The position numbers and the translations under genes were made by a program. Source: Tritrichomonas musculus (taxonomy: Eukaryota; Parabasalia; Tritrichomonadida; Tritrichomonadidae). From it: a stretch of DNA of 64,000 nucleotides. Positions within the stretch are counted from its first letter, which is position 1. Every line of letters begins with the position of its first letter. Under the pieces are notes generated by a model. It did not search any database and was not told the origin of the DNA. It worked only from the letters and a program-made list of their open reading frames with translations. The DNA lies in contig JAPFFF010000042.1 in the NCBI GenBank assembly GCA_039105265.1, positions 682,001-746,000 of the forward strand, written 5' to 3'. Below are positions 30,601 to 38,419 of this stretch, piece by piece.

Positions 30601-30726
30601 GTTACGGACACTTAAACTTTGACCTACTAAACCTCTTGGACTGATTGTATACACTCCATCATGAATTACTTGCAAGTGTGCTCCTTTGTGTCCTGTGTCT
30701 ACAAACTTAATCGATGAATCATTCAT
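24664..30726 (-). CDS. Giant fusion: ricin-type beta-trefoils, BspA-like LRRs, SecA-like ATPase, class-3 lipase
   Basis: This is a single 2020-residue frame. Residues about 1-320 contain two beta-trefoil lectin-like modules with LFKWQI and QKWMIG signatures. Residues about 370-880 are BspA-type LRR_5 repeats (IPDTIEEIEKSDF, IPNTIKRISPNVF). Residues about 960-1520 are SecA-like: KEGEGKT with Lys1051, LIDEVD with Asp1177, VGVTGTIGS, and VGRTGRHGQPGS with Arg1477/Arg1480. Residues about 1740-1960 are a lipase_3 domain with GHSYGAA (Ser1842), a likely Asp in KEDIIPHM and a late His. There is no signal peptide or membrane segment. Each domain is clear; the combined role is unknown. Sugar binding, an ATP-driven motor and a lipase together suggest membrane attack or remodelling, which is inference only. 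Confidence 0.88.
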   Translation of the reverse strand: MNDSSIKFVDTGHKGAHLQVIHDGVYTISPRGLVGQSLSVRNKSLYPYLSLICSQFENEAYQQFIIKYDKEDECYTIQPLNSLLFLGIEKIHDSNYDGALIIQNSRSDDHLFKWQISIDEYATIQLKGTDYNIEYKKDLNDFRLAKKNNSDAQKFKILTTQIIKNGLYYITSKSPRNIYFSFSKANQTKNSYLSAKNQSDHQIFYVIFDNRDGCYSILNINTLQCLSPGRNPTQKSQIYQSDFYNLDHQKWMIGTYDKKFGNYFLLLKSDSLFICNPIVNDLSQIYLGLRHFDSSKPSMNDSFQFQPFSTPFYISFISKSNEEKKLNEYKDFIQKVVDHRYWSKIVLEKNKTMKGDVKEMRLKREFLENCFLLQELHIPHFYIDVDDDTFIHCPSIKAIKSHPKWLTLLPNPMNVENIVVPHGVELIGLNYFNNFNNLKYLSLPNSLKFENCDKNAFKNIYGLKIFEGDPIFLKIIHKGELVKLCIPFYVKEIPNEACANCKKLAEVHIEKDSQLMTIESRAFANCECLRSFYVPESVTNVSPDAFINCNKDFKQPEMTNEKQIKSYKDNLVIDPKVANIEEEYKLCVNITSLEIPLEVKYESNMNIFKRFEKLKYVKCDPKWLNNFITENIEIVFIPDTIEEIEKSDFDNLIHLKFVEIPESVEEIEKNAFQNCNELTSVKCGTKHFKFLNQKQIKTINLNEQVDHIALSDFEGFVNLESCMIPNTIKRISPNVFINCKKLMNIDHPKGKSLINNSVTIDDDRTEILKEEFKGWTNLKTLEIPSSIEKIEEDAFNDCVNLKYLTCDPKWFPFIPKNSIRKVVIPDYVKEIKKGQFDEFYSMVYIKLPKAIRINDPSIFDQCESLKIIRCKSSVFANLSDKTIERCDKKIRKKYENPIFNFQPNPSLVHYESDLDRKENIDDTLNVTFSTTIYSTLTSTQRMQATTTIDDLVTLDPKVNEYRRYITNVLWSIQSGETKRMKKPKNTSISEISNVCGVICHDIYKALKIIPRIGQIYAILYLADEILNKEQKRDENEKLNGMIAEVKEGEGKTLIITILAVLFVKYGHNVDIVKSSLQLAKRDRISQRRIFDLFHIQTSVFYDKRTDVDLLTQSTSFKKPEYFNEYKEYDQSEFSNFNLQAFDCPVVYSTNRNYEYYYLHTLFSMIPRKRPFDIVLIDEVDNMLIDDLESPAAISKEINYAFAQNIFCIVYSTRFMKVPEILDLLKKEFPNIGEFTEEDVELLKNAALESDSKVRDIDYIVKDKKIVIIDHNTGFIMPSTYWPNYVQNMVEIKETIKPSPASISFCQVTQQTYFNLYSKIVGVTGTIGSESDEQILKEGYNVGIFKVPRNVPTKIEVFYKNRPESFNVLCDMVQEEILGEKIKGRPVLVIWDSKFNLMKFKKEINFKNVQMITGENLDEDETAIENAGKERAITITTSEAIKGVDIQVRKEAIENGGLHVVIPMKIINLRSLEQAVGRTGRHGQPGSVTIFISNDDMYLKTPQFCRGNKNLMEAQFKFANYIRNNLSWLLCGPGKNTFDGQTIYPYASNYSDVMYILSSRIFFIFKNYTNLNKFQDLAWIMVQTSWGVFFTSLQNDSLNNGSSQFCEREYVRFIKELETYINPKESKSIVNAIQCLKNHFANVRNQDTIIYKGLKITAQEVVVISNKIKSENESNFQPTKKKEFLKIPETIKNIKATCDWIVQKFKENKKLIPSRRMLDKTPNIEIQNVDLNKIKLALKLAGESYKDGAFSIGKVLYSSDVNDQFKPKFYCVEDMNKLYVCTRGSVSFFDFLTDFTCHEVCVEINGSNYYFHKGFIEAANFILPQISEFLDRDYEETYFIGHSYGAAVSNVLCMLTKSNEKYKEKKIFSIAFAPPPSMSKIPAHIQECMYSFINKEDIIPHMSLLNILHTVDLKQIPLSTFFSNFCNFLRASKNKTIMKFVEFLDKYEKEIMKTLESVHGELHVHKNIGNIFYVGLSDTKELKNCQVDETDLPNTIFFTLSMITHHFMVSYEESFKIIETY

Positions 30727-31322
30727 TTTTTTAAAATTTGACAGGAAAAAAAAAAAATTGAATTCAATTTTTTTCTTTGAACTTTAATAAAAAGTTATGA
30801 AAGAAAAATGATATTTCTAAAACTATAAAAATTGAATTTGTTCATGGGACATTGAAAAATGTGTTTACACCGATAAAAATTCAAAGTCCTACATATATAT
30901 TCAATTTCTGGTTTCTCAATAAATGAAAAATCATTAATCATTGTAGATTTCGAAAAATAATAATCAGATAAATCTAAATTATCAATATTAAAAAAATTAT
31001 TCAAAGGTATTTTATTATTTAGGTATTAATAACAACTTGTTATTAACAAGTAAATTAAAAGCTTCAAAAGAAAAAAAAATATTACAAATATCTTTATAGC
31101 TTGAGTAATCCAATTTCTATTTCCATAAAAAAAAATTATATTATAATTATTTCATATAATTACAACAAATCTCTATTTGTTCATAAAATAAAACCCAAAA
31201 TATACACAAAAACGAATATCTATGATTTTATAAATTATCATTATTCAATATCATTTGTAATAAAAAAAATATCAAACAACGAATATCTATGACAAATGAA
31301 TAATAAATAAAAAACAGTTTAT
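30727..31322. other. AT-rich spacer with no supported gene
   Basis: It lies between the start of the fusion gene and the 3' end of the EF-hand gene. A 69-residue minus frame (30795-31004) contains cysteines but is unsupported, and a plus frame at 31101-31292 is AT-driven. A short direct repeat, AACGAATATCTATGA, occurs near 31213 and 31279. Confidence 0.5.
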
Positions 31323-33806
31323 TCAGAAGATACGACTATTTTCCACATCATTCACAAAAGATTCCCAATCGACAAGATCAGAAGAACTCTGCTGGAAATC
31401 GGCATTCTGAGGCTTCCTTGAATACTTCTCTAGCAAAACGTCCAAGTCGTCTCCCTGTATGACGATGTTCAGTGTCTGCAGCCTTGACAAGAACTCGTCC
31501 TTGCTCATCATCCTTCCTCTTTGGGCGTCTCTGAAGTACATTCTTATGCTTCTGTTTCTTCCGTCTAGTTTTCCGCGGATCATTGCGACGAGCTTCACTG
31601 CTGACTCAGCTGCGTCGTTCTTCATCTGGGGCTCATAAAGGAGCCACTTTGCTCTAGCAGGATTGATCTGCGTCTTCTCAATGTCCTGCACAATTTGCCG
31701 GTAATAGACGCGCTCTTCATGATCTTTGTCATTGAACATTCTGATGAGAAGATTGACCTCGTCCTTCGTAACGGGTATCTGCATGTAATTGAAGCAGCCT
31801 TCGAGGTGGTTCTTCAGCACGAATCCGAACTTGCTTGTGTCGTGCTGCGTGAATATTTCGAGAGGCGACAGCATCTTCATTGTACAAAATGCCTTCAATT
31901 TCTGGAGAATCGTTTGATAACTCTCAGTGTCAGATTTGGACAAAATTGGCCTTGAATTGGCCTCACAACCGCCGACACTTATATTTGCCGGGTGAAGTGA
32001 ACTGGCATTTTTATCTCTATTGCTTCCCACTTTGTCAATGTCAATGCAAAAGTCAATGTAATGAAACTCACTCGCCCCGTATCGCTTGAGAAGCTCGTCG
32101 ACGTGATTCCGATTCAGCTTTGGAAAGTTGTGGCTCATGAACGATACAAAAACCGTCGGCTGGACAAAGCCAACCCTCAGACGATCAAGGAGGCGAAATT
32201 CATCGAGCATGTTCATGCTGTAACGGTCGGACGTCTGCCTGATGTACTGCAACAAAGGGAGGACTTCGGATGGAATGAATGATTCTCTTTTTGATACTGT
32301 ATCGTTTTCCATTGAAAAAGTGGAACTCATTGTATTTATTGTGGCTGTTATTGGCTGGATTTGTGGATCAACGGCGGTTGTAAACGGCTCCCATTGAATA
32401 TTTGGATAAACATTTCCTGGAAAATTGCTTTGCAACGCTTCTAGTTCCGCGTCGTTTAGAGGATCGATTCCGACGTTCTTGATGACCGCATTGACAAGTG
32501 AGACGTTAAATTCGCCACTTTTTTCACGGTCGAACTTTTGAAAGCGAGGCGCAAGCTGAATGTTCTTTGCGCGGAGGCTTTGCGCGATCTTTCTGAGGAC
32601 GGCTTCGATGTCGACAAAGCTTGACAAGTTGTTCCTCTGTCTGACGCCCGATAGAGATTGTGAAGGCCTGATCGTTGCGGCGGTTACAGAGGACATTAGC
32701 GACTGGATTGCGCCGATAAATCTAGAAACATTGACAATGTTTTTATCGTCCTCGCATTCAAAAGAATTCGCTATAGAATCTATCTCCTGAAGAGAGATCA
32801 TGAGGCCTGCTTGGCGGAGCGAGGAGGAGAACTGGAACTTGGTCAAACGGTTAGAATTTGGCGGGAAAATTTGAGAGGGATGAACTTTTCTTTGAAGTAA
32901 AATTGTGGAAATTCTTTTTTGTATTTCGTTCAAATTGAGTGGCTGTATCGGATTGGTATTCGTGCTGGCGTTCGTCGGTCTTGAATGCGTCTTTCGATAT
33001 TGTTCTTCATCCCTCAAAAAGTGGAAGTAGTCAATCAGATCGTAATCACATTGATAATATCGTGTAATTGCAGCAGTATCGTTGGGAGTTAATTGAAGTC
33101 CAGCACTGTTTAATGCATTTTGAAAATGAAATTGACTCATTTTACCGCTTTTTAAACGATCATTATTGAAAAATGTACTTCGTAAATCAAGATTACGTGC
33201 TAATGATTGACTAAAAGCATTATCTATGGCATTTGGTCTCGTCTTATTCGAAATTTGAGCTTGAGTTTGATTTGAGTTTGGCTTTGTATTGGCATTATTA
33301 TCTAATTTTTCATATTCTTGAAGAAGATTTGAGAGAACAATAAGACCATCTTTGCTGAATGCTTCTGAGATTGCTTGAGAAGATGGAAATGATCCTACAG
33401 CGCGTAAAAAATCATATTTGTTGATTAAACCACGATTATTTCTATCGTATGGTCTTAATATATCACGTAGCGATGTATTTCGTTGTGAAAGGCGATTATG
33501 TAGATCAATTAAATTGCTTTTCATGATATCACCAATGCTTTTAACTTCTTCGTGCGAATTTTTAACAGCTTCAGAAAATCTGTTGAGATCTACCATATTA
33601 TTTGAAGTTAAAAAGCTTTTGAGAACATATTCGTATTCTTGAGGTGGTAAAAAAACACCACATGATGAAATAAGTCTTTGGAATTGAATAGATGATATTT
33701 GTCCTGAGTGGCGACGGTCAAAATCCTCAATAACTTCATCAATATCAGATCCTCTTATTGCAAGAGATTTTTTAAGTGAAAGAAGAATTGAGTTTACGTT
33801 AGTCAT
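31323..33806 (-). CDS. Multi-EF-hand protein, EFCAB6-like
   Basis: The 827 residues contain about ten degenerate helix-loop-helix pairs with a recurring pattern. Examples are DFDRRHSGQISSIQFQRLI, PYDRNNRGLINKYDFLRAV, KFDREKSGEFNVSLVNAV and QHDTSKFGFVLKNHLEGCF. The repeated D-x-x-x-x-G-x-hydrophobic loops and long length resemble EFCAB6-type (DJBP) proteins found in ciliated eukaryotes. Many loops lack the full set of calcium ligands, so several hands are probably structural. No signal peptide or membrane segment. A flagellar role is suggested by family and by the CFAP97-like gene transcribed divergently, but is unproven. The 3' half is distinctly GC-richer than the 5' part. Confidence 0.72.
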   Translation of the reverse strand: MTNVNSILLSLKKSLAIRGSDIDEVIEDFDRRHSGQISSIQFQRLISSCGVFLPPQEYEYVLKSFLTSNNMVDLNRFSEAVKNSHEEVKSIGDIMKSNLIDLHNRLSQRNTSLRDILRPYDRNNRGLINKYDFLRAVGSFPSSQAISEAFSKDGLIVLSNLLQEYEKLDNNANTKPNSNQTQAQISNKTRPNAIDNAFSQSLARNLDLRSTFFNNDRLKSGKMSQFHFQNALNSAGLQLTPNDTAAITRYYQCDYDLIDYFHFLRDEEQYRKTHSRPTNASTNTNPIQPLNLNEIQKRISTILLQRKVHPSQIFPPNSNRLTKFQFSSSLRQAGLMISLQEIDSIANSFECEDDKNIVNVSRFIGAIQSLMSSVTAATIRPSQSLSGVRQRNNLSSFVDIEAVLRKIAQSLRAKNIQLAPRFQKFDREKSGEFNVSLVNAVIKNVGIDPLNDAELEALQSNFPGNVYPNIQWEPFTTAVDPQIQPITATINTMSSTFSMENDTVSKRESFIPSEVLPLLQYIRQTSDRYSMNMLDEFRLLDRLRVGFVQPTVFVSFMSHNFPKLNRNHVDELLKRYGASEFHYIDFCIDIDKVGSNRDKNASSLHPANISVGGCEANSRPILSKSDTESYQTILQKLKAFCTMKMLSPLEIFTQHDTSKFGFVLKNHLEGCFNYMQIPVTKDEVNLLIRMFNDKDHEERVYYRQIVQDIEKTQINPARAKWLLYEPQMKNDAAESAVKLVAMIRGKLDGRNRSIRMYFRDAQRGRMMSKDEFLSRLQTLNIVIQGDDLDVLLEKYSRKPQNADFQQSSSDLVDWESFVNDVENSRIF

Positions 33807-34533
33807 TTAATATAAAATATATAATAATGATGTTATGTTTAACATCTTTTAAAGACCAAATATGAATTTAATTTTTAAAAAATTATTTAATATGAATAAA
33901 TCACAAAAAATGTATTTTAAAGTGATGAAATATCATACAAAGGAGCTTGAATATGACTTGGTTGGCTGATCGAAAAGATCAATCATTTGATTAACAATAA
34001 TTGAAATCATGAATTTGCTAACCATTTTTTTTTGACTCCCTTCTGTCTTGATCATTTGCGTCAATCTTTTATTATTGTTCATACTTATGCTTTTAGATGC
34101 AGATATTTACTTTTTTCATTACAAAAGAAAAATATTGAATTGATAGAATTATGAATTGCTATTCAATTTTTTTTTTTTATTCCATCAAAAAGTTCATTTT
34201 TATTTTTTATACAATCATCACACAAAATTGTTTCATGTTACAATCAAGATCAAATACATTTGCTTTTAAATATCCAGTCTTACTGCTTCAAAAAATACAT
34301 ATAAACCTACGGAATCAAATCAAAAAGTGCTAAATGCCATTTCCCACTTAAATATTTTAAATATGATTCATTTTTCGTTTTTGTAAATAATACAAATAAT
34401 TGAATTAATTAAAAGCAATTTGGTCATTGCCTCCATCTACCACTCATCCATGAATTCTTAGTTACGTTATCTGCTAATGATTATCCAACTTTTTCTATAG
34501 ATAGTTCGTTACACCTTCAAAAAAAATTAAAAT
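33807..34533. other. Divergent spacer between the EFCAB6-like and CFAP97-like genes
   Basis: These 727 bp separate two divergent start codons. No gene or RNA is recognised; a 60-codon plus frame near 34151 is AT-rich and unsupported. Confidence 0.55.
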
Positions 34534-36096
34534 ATGTATCGAGAATATCGTGATATGCCTGTTAGTAATAGAGTATGCATGAAAGCTTCAAGAGATAGAG
34601 CTTATCAAAAGCACCTTGAAGCTCTTCGAAAAACAAAATCTACAATTAACACCTCAGCTCCACAAGTTCCAAAGACAATCGGACGAAATATGAAAAGATA
34701 TGAGAATGAAAAGCAAAGAAACGAAGAAATTGCTAAATCCAACCAAAGGTTATATAAAGATCTTGAAAAAATTCAAAATCGTAATGTCATGGCTCAAGAT
34801 TCACCACAAATTCATTTTACTATGCGTGGATCATATCAAGCTGATCAAATTGATCGAATAGACAGAGAAAATCGGAAACTCGTTAACGCATTACTTAATC
34901 AGAAACCAAATATTAATCGTGTTGATTTTTATGCTCATAGGTGCGATCATATTTATCAAGTTAACAAAATGTCCATTCATAAAAGAACAATACCTATGAG
35001 AAAGATAATGAGGCATCCACTTCCACCAATGGAAGATACATCACAACCTAAATCGGCTCGTCCAAAACCACCTTCAAAAGCCAAAAAGCCAACTAGCAAG
35101 GCCCCAAGTACAGCAAGAGATGATTTATTTGTAACAAACAGAGAAAATGTGAATAAATTACTACCCAACGAAAACACGGATAATAGTGGTAATAATGAAG
35201 AGGAAAAACTTGAAAACATAAGTGATTCAAATGGAGTTCTTGATAAAATCGCCCAAGAAAATTCAAATTTATTAACACAACAAAAAGGTAATACTAATGA
35301 AGAAGAAGAAGAGCAAAACGAAGCAAATGAAACAAATAATGATGATCAACAAAATTATGAGGAAGAAGAAGAGCAAAATGAAGCAAATGAAACAAATGAT
35401 GATGATCAACAAAATTATGAGGAAGAAGAAGGAATTGAAGATTATAATCATCATGAGGAAGAAGTACAAAATAGTGATGATGAAGAAAAGAATCAAAATG
35501 ATTTCACTGGAATATTTAGCGAAATTGCAGACAAAAATACTAATCTATTAACCCAAGAAAAAGATTCTAATGATGATGCTGAAAAAAGCCAAGATAACAG
35601 TGATGACCAAAAAGGTGATCTCGAAGAGGCTATAGGTATAACCACAGATATGCTGATGGGTAAAGAAGCTAATGGAGATCAAGATGCAAATGATGATCAA
35701 AATGAAAACGATGCTCAAAATGAAGACGATGGTCAAGATGAAAACAACAATCAAAAAGAAGACGATAGTCAAGATGAAAACAACAATCTTGATGAAAATG
35801 ACGATCAAGATGAAAACGATGATCTTGATGAAAACAATGATCTAAATGAAGACGATGATCAAGATGAAAACAACGATCTTGATGAAAATGATGATCAAGA
35901 TGAAAACAACGATCAAGATGAAAACAACGATCAAGATGAAGACAACGATCAAAATGAAGACGATGGTCAAGATGAAAATGACGATCTTGATGAAAACAAC
36001 GATCAAGATGAAGACAACGATCAAAATGAAGACGATGGTCAAGATGAAAATGACGATCTTGATGAAAACAACGATCAAGATGAAGCCGATGATTAG
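34534..36096 (+). CDS. CFAP97-domain (hemingway/KIAA1430-like) protein with an acidic repeat tail
   Basis: In the 520-residue protein, residues about 18-90 fit the CFAP97 domain: RAYQKHLEALRKTKSTINT, then APQVPKTIGRNMKRYENEKQR, then EIAKSNQRLYKDLEKI. CFAP97-family proteins occur in cilia and flagella. From about residue 215 the protein is strongly acidic: a 21-residue EEEEEQNEANET repeat occurs twice, then about 140 residues of DENxD-type units to the stop. The motif I-A-x-x-N-(S/T)-N-L-L-T-Q recurs twice (near 35250 and 35523). The acidic tail could bind tubulin-associated or basic partners; this is inference. Confidence 0.7.
   Translation: MYREYRDMPVSNRVCMKASRDRAYQKHLEALRKTKSTINTSAPQVPKTIGRNMKRYENEKQRNEEIAKSNQRLYKDLEKIQNRNVMAQDSPQIHFTMRGSYQADQIDRIDRENRKLVNALLNQKPNINRVDFYAHRCDHIYQVNKMSIHKRTIPMRKIMRHPLPPMEDTSQPKSARPKPPSKAKKPTSKAPSTARDDLFVTNRENVNKLLPNENTDNSGNNEEEKLENISDSNGVLDKIAQENSNLLTQQKGNTNEEEEEQNEANETNNDDQQNYEEEEEQNEANETNDDDQQNYEEEEGIEDYNHHEEEVQNSDDEEKNQNDFTGIFSEIADKNTNLLTQEKDSNDDAEKSQDNSDDQKGDLEEAIGITTDMLMGKEANGDQDANDDQNENDAQNEDDGQDENNNQKEDDSQDENNNLDENDDQDENDDLDENNDLNEDDDQDENNDLDENDDQDENNDQDENNDQDEDNDQNEDDGQDENDDLDENNDQDEDNDQNEDDGQDENDDLDENNDQDEADD
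35686..36093 (+). repeat. Acidic coding repeat (18-bp units, 72-bp higher unit)
   Basis: Units such as GATCAAGATGAAAACAAC are repeated to the stop codon. A 72-bp higher-order unit is duplicated exactly, starting at 35947 and 36019. It encodes (D/N)QDEN-type residues. The minus-strand frames here are only shadows of the repeat. Confidence 0.9.
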
Positions 36097-36285
36097 AAGC
36101 CAATCATCCGCTTCTTCAATTGTTTTTATTTTTATTACAAAATAATATCAATGGTTTAGATCAATCTCTAACCACATTCTTTTAATATTTGAATTTAAAG
36201 ATAGTAGCTAAATCCAACTTTTCTTTCTATATTTATTTTATTATATACAAAGCATAATCAAGAGCAACAGTAATATATATTTTAT

Positions 36286-37815
36286 TCAAAACATTTTGCT
36301 TTTCCATGTCCTGATTCCCCAGTTGAAGTTAGCCATTGCGTACATCCAAGGAGCAAAGAAAATATACATTGTTATTGTTAGTGCTGCAATCAGCACGAAA
36401 AGTGATGATTTCCACTTTTTGTAATTTGATAGCAAAACATCAAGAGCAGCAGCAAAAGAAAAGCATCCAAAAATCAAGGGGACCAAGTAATGATAAACAA
36501 ACAAGACTCTAGGAATCAAGCAAAAAGGAATCCAACTGGCATAGTAACCAGCAGGCCAAATAATCAATTTGGTCAAACCAACATTTCCAAAGAAATAGCC
36601 AAAACCCGCTAAAAACAAACAAATTATAGGACCAATCGCTGCTGTATACCAAATGATCGGTGTAGCAAATAAGACAAGATGATATTTTCTTGTGTAATAT
36701 GCAATACTCTTCATGCGTGCTAATGGCCAATCATACCATTTCGATGAAGCTGAATGGGAAGCAGTTATTCCCATGTTACTTCTATGCATAACATGAATCA
36801 AAGTCATGACTCGTTTTCGCATTGACATACAGCATGTTCGAGCACTCATATCGTTCATATGTTTATAAACTAAAGTTTGGCGAAATATATTTGGCATAAA
36901 TCCATCTCCTTCCCCTTTATAATCAAGAATAATTATATGAATAATAAAAGTTAAAAACATAACTGTGAATGAAATAATAAGCACCATGAGCATACGACCA
37001 ATTAATTTCACGAATGGAATTTTGAAAATAATTTTCGAATTAATTTTTATCATCGAAATGATATTTCTAAGTTTACTTCGATATCCAACTAAAGGCTTTT
37101 TATCAAGTTTGTGAACATTAAAAAAATAAACTAAACTTGATTTCGAATAATAAATAAATTGCTGAGCGCCAAAGAATACTAAAACACTTAAACCTGTATA
37201 TTTAATTGAAAAAGTACAGCCGCCCATTAAAGATGCAAAAATAAGAGCAAATTTTGAATATGGATTTGAATCCAGCATTGAAACACCCAAAATAGTGAGG
37301 ACTGTAAATGCATGTAGAAAGCCATCAATTAAAATCAAATGACTTTCAACAATAAGCATTGATTCAGTAGTTAAATAAATAGCTACTAAAATCGAAGCTA
37401 TTGTAGAATAGCCAAAAATCCGCATTGAAAGAAAAGATGCTGGAGGAATTAATGCCGAAAAAGTTGAAGGTACAGATCTTAATGAGTAATAATGAAGATC
37501 TTTATAATCGTCGCCTTTAAAATCAATTTGTCCATCATATCCAGTAAGATATCCCATTAGCGCAAGAAGCAATTTTCCAAGTGGAGGATGAATATCATGG
37601 AAGTATAAGCGTTTTACGTATTGGTTTGTAAAATGGCCAAAATGCGCTTCATCAAAAACTCGATTTGGTGGAAAAGCTATTCGAAAAGATCTTGAAAAAA
37701 GTCCAAGGAATAGAAAAATGAGAAGTATGAGCATATCTGAAATTGAAAAATAATTTTTGGGTTTTGGATGCTCAAGAGATCGAATGAATGTTGGAAAAGA
37801 TTTGATTCTCTTCAT
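36286..37815 (-). CDS. Protein O-mannosyltransferase (PMT/GT39 family) lacking MIR domains
   Basis: The 509-residue polytopic membrane protein has the PMT signatures RVFDEAHFGHF and FHDIHPPLGKLLLALMGYL in the first lumenal loop. SIKYTGLSV, GEGDGFMPNIFRQTL and SKWYDWPL follow, then a C-terminal block of membrane spans. The family transfers mannose from dolichyl-phosphate-mannose to Ser/Thr in the ER. Fungal and animal enzymes are about 700-900 residues with three MIR repeats in the central lumenal loop. Here that loop is only about 40 residues, a layout nearer to bacterial PMTs. The catalytic Asp-Glu pair is present, so activity is plausible. Confidence 0.85.
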   Translation of the reverse strand: MKRIKSFPTFIRSLEHPKPKNYFSISDMLILLIFLFLGLFSRSFRIAFPPNRVFDEAHFGHFTNQYVKRLYFHDIHPPLGKLLLALMGYLTGYDGQIDFKGDDYKDLHYYSLRSVPSTFSALIPPASFLSMRIFGYSTIASILVAIYLTTESMLIVESHLILIDGFLHAFTVLTILGVSMLDSNPYSKFALIFASLMGGCTFSIKYTGLSVLVFFGAQQFIYYSKSSLVYFFNVHKLDKKPLVGYRSKLRNIISMIKINSKIIFKIPFVKLIGRMLMVLIISFTVMFLTFIIHIIILDYKGEGDGFMPNIFRQTLVYKHMNDMSARTCCMSMRKRVMTLIHVMHRSNMGITASHSASSKWYDWPLARMKSIAYYTRKYHLVLFATPIIWYTAAIGPIICLFLAGFGYFFGNVGLTKLIIWPAGYYASWIPFCLIPRVLFVYHYLVPLIFGCFSFAAALDVLLSNYKKWKSSLFVLIAALTITMYIFFAPWMYAMANFNWGIRTWKSKMF

Positions 37816-38419
37816 TATAAATTAGGTGAATTGACTTTAAACAATAAATATTTTGGATTTATATGAATTTAACTCTTACTTTTTATAAATAATAAGCTTA
37901 AAATACCAATGTTTCAATCATTTTTCTTTTAAAATTGCATTATGCCTTTTTTATCATTATTATCACAAATCCATTATGATTCATGAATCTGTTAGGTCTT
38001 GAAGTCTAATTTTAAAGCAAATGTTATTGATTGAAACTTTAAGGTAATATATTTGAATAAAGATAAGTAAAATTCATCATGTGAATATAATTGATTTAAT
38101 GAAAAAAAAATGCAATTTATATTTTTTATTAAACAAATTAAGTAACAAATCGATTTTCCTGCTGAAATTATTAACAAATAATTTTAATTGGTATAGATTT
38201 TGGAAAAAACTATTTTCGAAATTGAACTTAATTAGCCCAATGATAAAAAAAGTTTTATTAAGAGCTCGAGTGAAAAAAGAGAATGTTCATATTGCATAAT
38301 TTATAGTAAGATGCCAACGATGCATGTAACTTGTTATCAAAGTTTTTAGATGAGTTTGTGGTTATAATTTTTCTATTTAAAAAAGTTCGTTTAAGAAAAA
38401 GATTTTATAATAGTATTTC
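37816..38419. other. AT-rich divergent spacer
   Basis: No gene is supported. Short frames at 37992-38177 (minus) and 38081-38299 (plus) overlap each other and are AT-driven. Confidence 0.55.

Noticed and set aside
35669..36103. Long minus-strand His/Asp/Leu repeat frames opposite the CFAP97-like tail
   Set aside because: They are shadows of the plus-strand acidic repeat; the plus frame has a conserved domain and a natural start.
38081..38299. 72-residue plus frame before the coiled-coil gene
   Set aside because: Lys/Leu/Asn composition follows base composition, and it overlaps an opposing frame with equally weak support.
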